Assembly (NCBI GenBank): GCA_012932865.1
Contig: SAXG01000022.1
Location: 496,001-560,000, forward strand
Source: Amylostereum areolatum
Taxonomy: Eukaryota; Basidiomycota; Agaricomycetes; Russulales; Stereaceae
DNA: 64,000 nucleotides
Reading direction: 5' to 3'
Part shown: piece by piece, positions 1-12,559 of the stretch
Position numbering within the stretch: the first letter of the stretch is position 1
How the letters are laid out: the number at the start of each line of letters is the position of its first letter
The notes under the pieces: model-generated
The model's input: the letters and a program-made list of their open reading frames with translations, nothing else
Database searches by the model: none
Told to the model about the DNA's origin: nothing
Made by a program: the position numbers and the translations under genes

Positions 1-1777
1 TGAAGTTTACAAAGGTGTAGTTTCGGGGGTTCTCCTGCTTTTGTCCATTTGAGACTTGAGAGTTCGGCCCTAGTATTGAGCACACATGCAGGTGTAGGCA
101 GGTGTCCTTTGTTGAGGTCCCCGTTTGGTGATTGAACGATATTGCGATCATGCTGAAAGAAAAGGCACACGACCACGGAGCCCCGGCGGCGAGCATCGGT
201 GCCATGGCACAATAAATCGCCGCTCGTTGAAGCTTCAAGACCGATGTACTAATGCAGGCAGTACTGGCGAGGTTGCTCCTTTGGTCCGGTTCATATGGCT
301 CTACGTGAAGCGCCGTCCGTTACGATTCGTCTCGCGAGATCTTGCAATACCTCCGTTATTACTCGAGGGAGGTGGCCGAGAGAAAACATCGAGTCCAGAG
401 ATTTGTAGAAGGCCACGAGAACTAGTGTAGCACTTGTGAATAACGGGTTTGGAGGTTGGAGCTGGAGAAGAGACTGAGGAGAGGCAAGTTCAAGATGTCG
501 ACGGCCCGGGGACGGAACCATGCGTCAGATAAGATAGGATAAGATAAGATTGCCAGCACACTTACGAAGTCAATTGAATTCAACTGGTCCTGCACATAGT
601 CTCCCCAAGGCAGACGAGATATTTCGTCAACACTTCTCAGGCTCAGGATCCTCTTATCTGGCGTCTGCTTTCATTACGGTGGGTGTTACCGAGTGCGCGA
701 GGGAATTGTGATTGCCGAGCTTCGGCATGTCACGTGCACTGGAAAGCAGAATCTGTCTAATGTCCAACAAGCGTCGAGCTGAACACCCTCCGAGCACAAT
801 ACGTTGGTTTCTTCCAAGTCCAATCTGATTCATTATGGAAAAGAACTCATATGTGGGAGGAGCACAAGGCTTGAAGTTTAAATAAAAATGGAGCACTAAT
901 ATAAACCAGTGAACCATGATCAAGCTCAAGTTGAGTTACTGAGTAGGGTCCAGTAGTACACCACGCCTTCCGATGTAAGTATGTTGGCATATTCTCGGAC
1001 TCGAGAGGCTGAATCTCTCAAGTCAACAAGATGAAAATGTACCTATGGTATTCCCGACTCGGGCCTCGGCAGCTCCTCCATCATTCTTCTTCCAAAGGCT
1101 TCATGTATTTTGTAAGTTGTGGATGAGGGTTGAGACCTTGGGACATGGTACGAAGTGCCAGTGTATCCGCTGCGGATCCAGTGGAGAAAGTATAGGGATC
1201 TCGAAGGCCTGCTGACACCTGTAGCGTCGGTGGGCCTTCGAGTCAACCACGAGTAGCGAGGCATCCACAACTCGATCGGCCTTTTTTACTCGAAAGGATG
1301 CTGTGTAGGATATGCATACGCACCTTGCGTCGCCTCGTGCTACCGTTTTATCATGAGCCAGGGTAGCTCCAAGAAAGCTCCCAGGACTTGAAGAACACTG
1401 CGACTTTTGTTTATCGCGCGTGGAAAGCGCGGTCTCTGTTTGAACTTTCTAAGCTAAGGCGGGAACATGTTGAATGACAATAAAGAGGTAAATGTACCAG
1501 TAGCCGTCGATGTCTCGACTGCCATTAACTCGTTTGGTTTGCGTCTCGTCGTCAACTCAGATCAGTTAGTCTAAACAATATTTCTCTGTGGTAACCTGTC
1601 TCGATAAGTCCTCTCAGCCAATCAGCGAGCTCCCCCTATCACTCGACAAGCGCGTCGCGGAGAAAAGCAGACTACCTGCACAACCGTCAGCGTACGTCTG
1701 TGTACCTATCGACTCGGATATGCTCTAGAATCACCCACTTACTACCGTCCAAAGCAATTCCACACGGATTTCGGACA
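1..1777. other. Intergenic, no gene recognised
   Basis: No reading frame here shows a recognisable domain or a chain of phase-compatible exons; the open frames are all under about 105 codons. There is a short GATAAG-type simple repeat near 528-552. The last few hundred bases are presumably the promoter and 5' leader of the LCCL gene that starts at 1778. Confidence 0.5.
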
Positions 1778-3981
1778 ATGTCCGGAAGTTCAGGCTCGCA
1801 CTCCAGATCCAGCGAAGACCTTCTGCTCGAGGAACGGGATCGGTCTGGTCCCGGTTTCACCAGTGGTCCTCCATCTCCTCCTGAGCAGGATAACGAGGAA
1901 TGGGGAATACACAGGGCACGCTCTTCAGACGACGGCTTTGTGTCTCATTTCAAGAGGCCGTGGGCTCGTATCACCCACCGCTATCCCAATCTAGGCCTTC
2001 GTGCGCGCCGCCTAGCTGAATTCATTCAAGAGTCTCCACCCAGCGCCGAGGATTTGCGGGGTGGGTTTTGTTCTGTACATGCCCTGCACCAATTTGACGT
2101 ATGTGCATGAAGAACCCGCGCCATGGCTCTTCGTACCTTACAAGATGGGCCCACGACCCCAGCGGGTTCCTCTAGAATCGCTCTTCATGTACAAGACGCG
2201 CTTCCTAACATCCCCTTTCCTCTTTATTATCTTTGTGGTAATCTATCTTCTCACCATTGCCTCCATATCCCGAGCACAATCGTTCCAAACACCTCGCGAC
2301 GCGTTCATAGGGTGTTCAAACACATTCTGGCCTGCACAAGATCGTTGTGGTCTCGATGGGCAGAATTGCCTTCCATTCGACAACGCGTCATTCAGTTTCC
2401 GATGTGAATCCGCTTGCTCGACGGTTTTCCTACACAATCCTCGGACAATCGGCAATCAGGAAATGGTGTACGAGCCTTTAATTGTCGGTGGGGGAGACGA
2501 AGAGCGTACCTACCGAGGAGATAGCTTCATATGTGCGGCAGCCCTACATGCGTGCGTGCCTCTGCTGTCCCTTCAGCTACCACCGACGGATCTTACTAAT
2601 TCAGTGCTTTTCTAGGGGCATCATCAGTGATTCTCGAGGAGGATGCGTCAAGGCAACTCTCGCTGGAACCCACACCAATTTTCTTCCCCGCAAGGATCAT
2701 GGCCTGAACTCCATGGGATTTCCCTCAGAGTTCCCGCTCTCCTTCCGCCTCTCTTCCACAGCAGAGATAGCTTCATGTACCGACCTGAGAAACGATGCTC
2801 TGGTCTTTAATGCCTTCGTCACTGCATTCCTCTTCATGGTCCTGCGCCCCAAACCGCTCATATTGTACTGGTCTTTGGTGTGCATTGGGTACTGGCATGT
2901 TACTCTGTTTTCTCAGCCCCGAGGTAAGTAGATCCATATCACCCGCTCACAGCACAGTCCCTTACGCACTTTTCTTCCCTCAGGCAACCCGCCGGATTTG
3001 TCATTTGCCTTTGGCACGTTCCTTCCCGCGATGGCATTCGCCTACGTTTTTTGGCGGGCAGCGTTCCGTTTCGTATTACCCTCTTTCGCAACCAAGCTTC
3101 CCATCGAAGGCGGTCTACTCTATCTCGGCCCTTATTGGATCACGGTCCTCAATAACATGACTCTCGACAGGCTCCCTGTAGACCGACTTATCATGAACGA
3201 CATCCTGGCTCGCCCCGGCGGACTCGCAACGCTAATCGCCATCGTAGTTCTCCTAGCAGGAATAGTGGTCAACCAAGTCGTGGTTATCCGCAAGATGGGG
3301 TACCTCGTCCAGTACCTGGGATATTACCTGGCCGGAATATGTGTGGTGGCCATTCTCGCCCTCCTTCCTGACCTCAACCTCCGAATCCACCACTATATTC
3401 TGGCGATTATACTCATCCCAGGAACCGCTTTCCCGACCCGCCTGTCAGCCGTCTATCAAGGTTTCCTTCTAGGTTTATTCTTGAACGGGGTCGCGGCCTG
3501 GGGCTTCGACTCGATCTTACAAACATCGGAAGAGGCGTGTAAACCTCCTCTATAAAGTAATCTGTTCTCATTCATCGTCTTGTAGCTCCGTCGAGACGCA
3601 CCCATGGGCAGCTCCCTTCCCATATTCGTGACTAATTCGACAACTTACGACCCTTCGGTACTGTTGCACAACCAATCCCTCGGCTGGCTTCCAATACCCT
3701 CGACCGAAGACTGGGATGGATTTGCTCTTCTGGTGGATGACGTTGAGCGCTACGTGGGACCCGCTCTGAATTACTCTATGAAAGCCCTGCAAGAGGGCAT
3801 CCCACACTTCTTCCGCATTGCTGTACGTTTATCTCTACCGCGCGTTCGCGCCACCAGTCAAGGTTATTACTCACATTTTTAACAGTTCACGAGGGCAGGG
3901 AGCACGGGGGACTTCACAATGCCTGCAACATTGTGGCCGAATGGGACATGGGTCGATCCTCTTCCTGGGGCCTCTTATTAG
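1778..3981 (+). CDS. LCCL domain-containing multi-pass membrane protein
   Basis: Six exons (1778-2060, 2113-2551, 2616-2923, 2984-3534, 3586-3822, 3886-3981) join in phase to 637 residues. The first ATG of the frame is at 1778. A polar Ser-rich N-terminus is followed by a hydrophobic segment (FLFIIFVVIYLLTIASI) and then an LCCL domain, recognised by the Cys-containing GLDGQNC region, the YRGDSFICAAALHA core, which spans intron 2, and the SRGGCV strand. The C-terminal half carries at least seven hydrophobic helices and ends in a short Asn-rich tail with possible N-glycosylation sites. Fungal LCCL membrane proteins are widespread and functionally uncharacterised; a role in lipid or polysaccharide binding at the cell surface is only a guess. 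Intron 4 (3535-3585) can only be spliced in frame with a GC donor (GCGTGT) giving LRRDAP. The last three introns are 51-63 nt. Confidence 0.85.
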
Positions 3982-4183
3982 ACTTTACTATATAATACCT
4001 ACGTACCATTCGACTCTTGAACTTATCGTGATCCTAATGGCCGATGATCGAGAATGTGTACTGAGTATGAGTGAACCCACCTCCACTACGGCTAGCTCAC
4101 ACGTGCCGCGAAGTCGTGCACTTTCGATGACCTTCGTTGATACCACAATCCACTGCCCACCATGATCCATCTTCATCACCGAC

Positions 4184-6218
4184 ATGCTCGACACTCTTCC
4201 ACCTGAACTTATTCTCGAGGTCCTGCTTCATGTCACTTTATCTACCATCGTGACGCTGCGTCTTACTAGTCGTCAATGGGCACAATTCATCGCCGCGCAC
4301 GAAGCCATTGTATACCGCCAGGCTGCTTACCGTCATGGATTTATTTCCGCTTCCGATGCATCATTTGATGACGTCCTCAACGAAAGGCATGGCGATTTGT
4401 GGAAGAGATTGAATGACTGGAAAGATCTATGTATGTTTTCATCTTCTTCATGAAGACTGGCGAGACTTGACACTATGATATAGGCTATCGATCGGTTCAG
4501 CTGGATAAGAACTGGAGTGGTAAAGGTCGCTCAGTCGTCCGTGTCCTGCACGCAGCAGGAAACCATGTCCATCGTATCAAAGTCGACGAGGAGCGCCAGT
4601 TCGTTATCACCACCCACCGATGGGGCGGGCTCACCGTGACCGATCTGACCTTTCCCGGAAAGATGCTCTGGTCACTTTCTAACGTGTGTCTATCTGCCAA
4701 TATCCTTCCCTTCCAACCTATCCTCACGGGTCTCTGCGCAGAATTACACGCGGCATTACGCTCACTGCGAATACTCGAACGGGTATCTCATCTTCGATCG
4801 CCCGACCGACGAGAAGGAAGTCTGGCGTCTCGCAAGCACCTTCGCGCCCTCCGATCCTCCCATAGCGCGCGCCGCACCTCCAGACCAGTCTCAACTTGCG
4901 GCATCGCATACGTCCCGGCGCCTCCACTCCCCTACTTCGTCTTCAGGCGATAGCGATAGCGATAGCAACCGAGGTCACTTCCGTCCATGGGCCCTCCTTC
5001 AAATACCCGAACAGAGTCTCGCCTACCGCTTCGTGTACCCAACCCTACTCACCGCTAACTCCCGCCGCGCTTTCCTCTACGACGTGCCCACCGGAAAACT
5101 TGTCCAGGTGATCGAAAACGTCGGCATGCAGAACGTAGCGTACGTCGAGCTCAGTGCGCGGCACGTTATCGTGTGCGGGACCGAGGCCGTGAGGATCTTC
5201 AGTAGGGAGAATGGCAGTCTTGCGTTCGAGGTCCCCGCCAGGCCCGCTGTGCGCCGTATCATGTCTGTCATATACCCGCCGGTTGGAGGCGACGGTGAGA
5301 GCCTGAACGCGGTTCTACAGCCGCACAACATATCCCGGCGCCAACCATCGCCACGTAGTCTCAACGATTGGGATGAATACATCGCTGGTGAGGTTTTTCG
5401 CCCGTGCCGTGCGTGGCACAGGTCAATGAACCACATTGCTTCCCTTCAGTGCACGTCTCGTCCGATGGCCGCGACATGGTGATCATGAACGAACAAGAAA
5501 ACGTCCTCTTCATTCAAGATTTCGAACGTATAATCCGCGGCGAAGTTTCCTTCAAAGATGCGGCGCTTCAAGTTCGCATCGTTGATGGTGTGCATTTCTA
5601 CCTCGCGTTCGAGCACGGCCGCGTCGCCGTTGCCTCGGTATGTCTTCCTTCACCCTTTCCTTCCTCCTCCTCTGATTGAATGTCTTCCCAGAGCAACGGT
5701 TTGTACATCTTCCACCTCAACGCGGGTAACATCGACGCCCCTCCCACTACTCTCTCGCCCCACGCATCCTTCCCCAACATCACTCTCAGCAGCACTGCAC
5801 CTTGGAAAAGCCGCTCCTTCCCCCACGAGCCCACCGTGACCTGCCTCCAGATGTCTGACCGCCGTGTCTTCTTCACTTGGAACGCGCGCGGACGGGCTAT
5901 CCCTGTTTTCGACCCGCCCCAAGAGAAGCATGGCGATCGCGCGATCGCATCTCCAGAGCTGGAAGAAGGTGAAGGTGAGGTGCACTGGGAAGAAGACGTC
6001 GATGACGAACCCTTTGGGGTGGTACAGGGAGGTGGGCTGGAAAACGAAGGTATCCTGGGTGCGCTGGTGGGCGCGAACCCACTGGCGCTTGTCCCATGGG
6101 GTACGTTTTTTCCTTCGTTGTTTCTCTCGCACAGGGGTGGGCGCGCTCTGACTTTCATACAGGGAACCCGAACGAAGTGGAGGTGGGATGTGTCGATTTA
6201 AGCCTTATGCCAGCTTGA
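4184..6218 (+). CDS. F-box protein with beta-propeller-like C-terminal region
   Basis: Six exons (4184-4430, 4484-4683, 4742-5387, 5450-5637, 5692-6100, 6163-6218) give 581 residues with all phases consistent. Residues 1-45 form an F-box (LDTLPPELILEVLLHV, then LRLTSRQW), the SKP1-binding module of SCF ubiquitin ligases. The rest contains repeated short beta-strand-like blocks such as VIVCGTEAVRIFSRENGSLAF and DMVIMNEQENVLFIQDF that look like a degenerate WD/propeller fold, probably the substrate-binding part. There is a disordered insert with a GATAGC triplicate (Asp-Ser repeats) near 4949. Agaricomycetes carry hundreds of such F-box genes and the substrate cannot be predicted. It starts about 200 nt after the LCCL gene on the same strand. 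Confidence 0.75.
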
Positions 6219-7052
6219 TTCCTTGGCTATGCCGCCCTTTTCCTGATATGTTACACTTTCATCGTTGCTCCACCTCACGTTTATATGCCTCACACACGCG
6301 TTATCCGAGTATACATATCCACCCCTGGCCAGTGGCCTACAGAAATGGTGCACAACCTAAATGTACTCGGCCATGGCCTCTTGAGATAATTCAATCCATC
6401 CAGGCTTCAACCCGCTTTCAAAAAGAAAGGAAGACGTTTCAGGTCGTAACCCCACGTAAACGTACAAGGATGTGGTAGTTCCAACGGCGGTTATTATCTA
6501 CAAAAGGATTCGGAGGAGGGGAGGGGCCGCAAGCACAAGCTCTTCGACTGGCCGGACCCGACGACGAAAAGGTGGGAGAGGAATGATTAAGGAAAGTGTG
6601 TGGTGTGCGCGGGCCGCGGCCAGGAATACCGTATGTATTGTGCAACCAAAGCTGGAGGGCGGATTGGGGAAATTGCCAGTGGTGGGGGGACGGAAGGGAT
6701 AGGGGAAAAGATGCAGACAACGGACGAAGAGCGATAGATGAGATATGCAGCAACAGCAGAGGTGGATAATAAACGACGACGATGGGAAAGGGAGGTTTGG
6801 ACGATAATAAGTAGTACGACTACGAGTAGGGTGACATGCGAAAATACGACCTGAATAAGGAAAGGAGACGGAGGTGTCCGAGGAAATATACTTGGGAGAG
6901 GTAAGGCCATGGCGAAGGGAGGGGTTTTTGGACGGTTTCTGTTTGAGGTGGTTCAGTCGATGCATCGGAAAGTCTGACCTTCATCAACGCACCCATGCGA
7001 AAGCATCATACACATTCCTCCGCCCGCGCGCCCTACCCCGTCCCAAGCCAAC
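6219..7052. other. Intergenic between convergent genes
   Basis: This is the space between the F-box gene (+) and the Spg1-like gene (-), which end toward each other. It should contain both 3' untranslated regions. I see no coding structure or repeat in it. Confidence 0.5.
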
Positions 7053-8132
7053 TCACACGTCAACGTAGATGAGCACAGGCTCGCCTACGCCTTCGATCTC
7101 CGGGATAACGCACTTGAGGTCGAATGCCTTCGCAAGCACGATTTTGAATATCTTCTGCACGTTGATCGACGCCGAGGTCGAGCAGAAGATGAGTGAAGCA
7201 TGCATGGCTTTCGCGAAGCGCTTTGCTTGCTTGGTGATCTCTTCTTGCTCGTCGCGCGGGAACGTCGCGAAGGTGTCGAATTTGGTGCCTATCAGGAAGG
7301 GGATTGCTGTCTGTTGAAGATAGGCATCAGGATAGAGATCGGAAGGGCGGTTTACGATGAATGCCGAGGTGGCGGCGACGCGTAATTGGTACGGTAACGT
7401 AGGCACAACAATGGCGCGTGTGTGGGACGGGCACGTCGTACGATGGGGTATTCGAAAATCGAACACAGGGCCGTATAGCAAGACGGGAAGGAGGACTGTA
7501 AAGGGGGCACATAGCGGCGTGAAACCGAACGTGCATCGCGAAAGCATACCCCGCATCGGATGTCGATGGAGCACAGGATACAGGAACAAAGGAGTGGCTC
7601 ACGAACACACACCTTGTTGAACCCTCGCGCCTGTCTGTACCACTCCTTTACCGAGTTGAGTGTGGACTTTCTGGAGAGGTCGAACATGAAGAGGATTGCT
7701 ACGGCATCGTTACAGACGAGGGGGAGCATGTTGACGAATTCACGCTGGCCACCCAAGTCCCATATTGAAAACGTGATCGTCGTCCGTCGGACGGAGATGG
7801 TCTTCTCCATGAAGTTGACGCCTTTGGACGGGTTGAACGGAGGAGGAAGAGGGGAGAGGGGAGAAACGCACCCAGCGTCTGGATGTAATCCTCGTCAAAG
7901 CTGCCCTCGACGTACTTGACCATCAAACTCGTCTTCCCAATCTGCGAGTCGCCGACCATCCCGACCTTGATCACCACGCTGAGGAGGGATGAGGATGGAG
8001 GGTGGGTACGGAGGGAGGCGAACGAACGGACCTGTTCTTCTCGTCATTGTTCTGTAATGAAGGGTGTGCGCCGGAGGAAGGGCCGGCGGCCGACTGTGAG
8101 GAGGAGGAGGAGGAGGAAGCGAGGGCGGACAT
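7053..8132 (-). CDS. spg1/tem1: Spg1/Tem1-type small GTPase (septation initiation / mitotic exit)
   Basis: Four exons (8132-8032, 7978-7872, 7821-7613, 7310-7053) encode 224 residues. After a Ser-rich leader of about 35 residues the Ras-like fold shows the P-loop GDS-QIGKTSL, the effector region DEDYIQTLGVNF, switch II WDLGGQREF (Gly-Gly-Gln rather than the Ala-Gly-Gln of classical Ras, as usual for Spg1/Tem1), and GTKFD in place of NKxD. In fission and budding yeast this GTPase sits at the spindle pole body and switches on the Cdc7/Cdc15 kinase cascade leading to septation or mitotic exit; a similar role here is inferred from family membership. The start at 8132 is chosen because the frame is open and leads into the conserved NDEKNSVVIKVG join across the first intron. 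The third intron (7311-7612, 302 nt) is long for this locus. Confidence 0.9.
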
Positions 8133-8600
8133 TCGTGTGCGAGCGAAAGGCGTTCAAGAATCGACTGAAGGACGGTTGAAAGTCTATGGTAGTTCTCGAG
8201 AACTAGGGACTGCCTCGTGGGCAGGCAGAAGGTGGTCAGCCGGTTGATGAGAGCCGATAACGCGAAGCGTTCAGTCCGACGGCGAGAGCGACGAGAGAGG
8301 GAAACGAGGAGAATATAAAAGAGAAAATGAATGAAGTGGAACAGACGCTGCTGCTTCGCCGTCGATGAACAGAACGCGCGTTGCCAGGTCGTCTCGCCCG
8401 ACGTTGCTCAACCCTTTCGTTCCCCCTCCGCCCGCTCCCCGCCACAACCCGTCCAGACGCCCGCGCAAACACGCGCCCATAGCAACAAACATCCATCAAA
8501 ATTCGTTCGTCGTTCACGCTACACCACTTGCTAACTTGACATCCTAGGGGGGTATATATCGTACAAAACTAATGTCCGTGGAGTGAAATCACCGTACAGC
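8133..8600. promoter_or_regulatory. Upstream region of the Spg1-like gene
   Basis: 468 nt separate the Spg1-like start codon from the end of the next minus-strand gene. It must hold the promoter of the GTPase gene and the 3' UTR of the membrane-protein gene. A TATA-like GAATATAAAAG occurs near 8311. No gene is visible. Confidence 0.4.
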
Positions 8601-9432
8601 CTACGCCTTGTACGGCGAACGCTCGTAGCCGTCCCCGATCGCAACATACTGTCCAGCCTCGCCCGCCCTGTACGGTGCTAGAATCGGCACCGCGACACCC
8701 ATGTCTTTCACCGCCCGCTCCTCCTCCAGCTGGCTCACATAGTCCTGCACGATCAGGCACCCCCCTGCACGCAGAGACTGTATCAGCGGGAAGGTCACCA
8801 AAGAAAGCGAGGGACGATTCGACGTACAAAGCTCAAACAGCCAGCTCACAGCCAGCAGCCCGATCGTGACGCCTCGCCCGATTTTGAATGCTTTCCTGCA
8901 GATGTCTGCTTCGTCGGGGTCCGTCGAATTACCGACGCAGTCATTGATCGTCGACTGCATGTCGACGTCATGGAAGAGCTCGTAGATGAACCACGCTCCC
9001 GCCGCGAGGCTCAGGAGGAAGTGTATCCACAGCGTTGCTGAGTACGCCCGTACGAGGAATCTCGCCTTGGTTATCGCGCCGACGAGCCTGAACATATCCA
9101 TCAGACCCGATCGCACACATCGGCCGCTGGAAGAACCCACCCGAAGAAAGACATCACGGCGAGCGCGGTATACAACGCGGTCGACACGATCAGCGCTCGT
9201 TCTTGGTTCGTCGAGAAAGCAAAGTCATCTGCGAAAGGTGAATCTCCCGTCAGCCTGCGCTCACAGACCTCAGAGACATGAAGTAACACTTACTGTGCTT
9301 GGACACCGCGATCCATCCTGCAACAGCCCAAATCCCGCTCCCCACCAAGAGCAGGATCGAGATGACGAACAATCCCAGCCGAACGGGGATACAGCAGCAG
9401 AACTTGCGCGAATGGACGTGAATGCGAGACAT
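8601..9432 (-). CDS. Four-helix membrane protein, Cys-cluster family, copy A
   Basis: Four exons (9432-9294, 9228-9141, 9087-8828, 8764-8601) give 216 residues. The N-terminus has a Cys cluster (SRKFCCCIPVRLG) followed at once by a hydrophobic helix; three more helices follow (TALYTALAVMSFFG, TLWIHFLLSLAAGAWFIYELF, VTIGLLAVSWLFELWGCLIV), then a soluble tail of about 45 residues with Tyr and Pro. The Cys cluster next to helix 1 suggests S-acylation, an inference only. The family is a fungal tetraspan-like membrane protein with no assigned function. It is a clear paralogue of the protein at 12560-13482: the first two introns lie at matching places with matching phases and exon 2 is 88 nt in both. 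Confidence 0.75.
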
Positions 9433-10462
9433 GACCCTGGTGGACGTGAGATAGAGGGGATGTGAAGAAAGGTCGTGAGATGGTAAAGGGTGTTTGCCTC
9501 AAGGCGGCACTCCTTTTTAAAGTTGCTTGGGCGCAACTTGGGCGCGTGGGGGCAGTGGTTGCGGAGTTTCATAGATTGGGCGAGGCTAGTTATCCGCCCG
9601 GCCTCCGGGAAGCCACGACGCGCCTTGGCTGGTGGATAGCTGTGCGATATGACGAAAGGTGATCCCATGAGGACGCTTCCCGAAATCAGTCGTAACGGAA
9701 TGACTGCGAGTGCTGTGTACACATCCGCATTCAGCGCTTCAGCGTTCGGGCGCGTCAACAAGACATCGGTTAACATACCGATTTCGGCCACGCCCCCTCC
9801 CGTTTATGCGCATTGCGCACCTATCCAGTGCGATATTGACCATGCGGGTGTCGTACAGAAATGCAATCGGCCGAGCACGCTCAACGCGTCAGGCAAGGCC
9901 AAGGATGCATGCACATTATGTATCGCCAACCCACGACCAGCGGACATGTCCTGTGATATGCGCAGTATCCAGTGCACGCTTCTTCGGGTTCTTCAGGATT
10001 TGGGTCGTAGTTCTGCTGAGCCTGTTAAAATGTGCGCCCGCCGGTAGACGAACATGTTGTAAGGCTAAAGGAATCCTGAAGGCGATGAGGGCAGCTGGGC
10101 GTCGAGCGATACGTTCCCAAAGTTGCACAATGCAAATCTCCACGTGACGCACCCTTTAGCTTGATACAAGTCGAACTCGGAAACTTGACTCAAACTAACC
10201 CAAACTTCCATCGAATCACCTATGCTGACCACTGACCGGTGACCCCCCTCCCGGCCAGCAACTGGACCATCCCTGTGCTTCTGAATAAGGTCGCTCATTC
10301 TTCCCCTCGAATACATTGTGACGGTTGGACCGGGCCTACGTCACGGTTTGACCCTATGCATCGTGATCTTCTACGTCAGGGCAATCTCACCGGCGCTGTG
10401 TTACTGTCAGTTTCTGCTAAGAGGGGATGCGCGTATACGCCGCATGCTTGTAACTCTGGAGT
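9433..10462. other. Divergent intergenic region
   Basis: About 1 kb lies between the divergent membrane-protein gene (-) and the beta-lactamase-like gene (+), so it contains both promoters. Only short, unsupported reading frames are present. I see no RNA gene or repeat. Confidence 0.45.
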
Positions 10463-12411
10463 ATGTTTTCCTCAACCTCTCTTGCCGTTGTCTTACTATC
10501 TGTAGTCATAGGCGGTCACTATACCGGCCTCTGGACCTTCCCTACCCGCACTCTCCATCCCCCTTTACTTCAAGAAGTCGAAAGATGGAGCTGTCGACCG
10601 TTCCTACCCCCTCTGTTTGTCGAGACCCCCCCTTCCGCCACCCACCCTGCCATTCAAGCAGCTTCTGCCGCTCTAGACAAGTTTCTGTCCGACCGATTCT
10701 CGAAAGGCGACATTGACAGTCTCTCTGTGGCGGTCATCACTTCTGAAGGGGCGGTCTTTGAGAAAAACTTCGGAGTTATGAGGGCCAACGAGACCAACTC
10801 CCCCGCAACAAATGGCCATTCGATGTATCGCATCGCATCGGTCGCGAAGCTATTCAACGTGCTAGAGGGTTTAATCCTGGACCAGAGGCAGAGTTTGTCG
10901 TGGTGCGCTACTGGATTATCTTTCTCATCCCACTGACTTCGCTGATTTCTCCTCCACAGGGATGATCCTGTCGAGAAGTATCTTCCTGATTTCAAATATC
11001 GCCTGGATGGGCTTGATGCTTCTCTCAAGCCACCCTCACAGGCGGACGCTCCCGTCACCCTCTTTCAACTCGCCACTCACATGTCGGGTCTCGGAAGAGA
11101 TTGGCCCCCGGGAACCGTCTCCAACTGGCCGCACGATCTGGAAGGCGCAGGACCCCCGCCCACGAATGGCCACCCGTTCCCATCCCCGGAAGCCTTATAC
11201 GAAGCCATATCATCCCATCATCTCACATCGCCGCCCTTCTCCTACCCTGCATACTCAAACACCGGCACCGGCGTGCTCGGTCTCGCCCTTCTAGCTGCCA
11301 GTCGTGCGGCTGAAGGGTCCTCCGCTCCCGTCAGATACGCTGATCTCTTGAAGAGGGATGTGTTCGATCCTTTGGGTATGAACGGAAGCCATTTTCTAGC
11401 GACAGAGGCCAACAAGCATCTCGTCGTCGTGCCTTCCCTTGCACCGGAGGTGGCGGTAAGGTCTTTCTTGCATATACTTAATCTCTGGCATTTCTGACAG
11501 AACCCTGTTCAGGATCAAGACTTCCTAGACGCCATGAACCCTGCCGCTGGACAATTCTCCTCCATTTCAGATCTCATCAAGGTCACGCAGATGCTACTGA
11601 ACCCCGCGCAACCGAACAGTCTTCTGACGCCGTACTCCATGAGGAAGTGGCTGCAGTCTGTGCACTCGTTTGAAGAGGATGACTGGACAGAAATCGGGTT
11701 CGTGTGGGAGATCGTCAAGGCGCTCGACTCGAATGGCCGTCCGCGCAAGGTATATTGGAAGCGTACGTGCCCTTCCGAAACACCAGGAATTCTCTCGACC
11801 ATGCTGATCGACCTTTTAGTGGGAGCGATGGCTGGGTACCACTCCGCGCTCGCGATACATCCCGGGTCTTCCTACGGAATCACTGTTCTAATGGGTGGAC
11901 ATTATCCCGACGCCGCGAAGCTGGCCTACGACGCCTTCAAAATATTCCAGCCCGCCATCGACAGCGCGCTTGCAGAGATGGCTACCGAGCTTTACGCCGG
12001 TCACTGGTCCGCGAGCGACGCTCAAGGAAAGTCGTCCTCTGCCCGCATCATCGTGGAGAAAGGCACCCTGTATATCGAAAGCCTCGAACTTCTAGGCGTC
12101 GATGCGCTGAAGATGTTCGGCGCGCAGGGAAGGCTGGCCCTTCGCTCGTCTATGAGACGAGATGAGTTTCGGTAAGCGGTGTCTTTGTTTGCAGAGCCGC
12201 GCTCACGTTCTGTGTCATCCTTTTTAGGATCGACACGGGAATCCCTGGATACAACGGTGCCGAACACATGGGCTGCTATCCGTACTGGAACGGACAAGAT
12301 CTCTGGGGCGTGCGCAATAATGCTGCCGTCAATGTGTTGTATTTCACGGGCTCCGAAAGCCACCGTCATCTTCATGTTCCTTCGCTCTCCCTAACCTTGG
12401 AAAGAGCTTGA
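10463..12411 (+). CDS. Serine beta-lactamase-like hydrolase (class C / LACTB type), membrane anchored or secreted
   Basis: Five exons (10463-10902, 10960-11455, 11501-11762, 11820-12171, 12228-12411) give 577 residues. A hydrophobic N-terminal stretch (LAVVLLSVVIGG) looks like a signal or anchor. The nucleophile motif S-x-x-K is present as RIASVAKLF and the second motif Y-x-N as PAYSNTGTG, both at the expected spacing for the penicillin-binding-protein/beta-lactamase fold. Fungal members are esterases or peptidases, sometimes next to biosynthetic genes; the substrate here is unknown. Intron 2 has two in-frame acceptors 12 nt apart (exon starting 11501 or 11513). Intron 3 is 57 nt and open, so retention would not break the frame. 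The gene lies between two paralogous membrane-protein genes of the opposite strand. Confidence 0.85.
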
Positions 12412-12559
12412 AGCCGCCGTAGTTCGATCTGGTTGTACACAATGACAATGACCTTGGTGCCTTCGGCTATAAACGCACTTTTCTCGTGTAGAATTAGGCA
12501 TGCTGTAGATTAGGGATCTCCACTCTGCAAGATACAAAGCTGAGGTATGCAGGACATAT

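Noticed and set aside
5598..6158. 186-codon open frame on the minus strand
   Set aside because: It lies opposite exons 5 and 6 of the F-box gene and has no domain; a shadow of the real coding strand.
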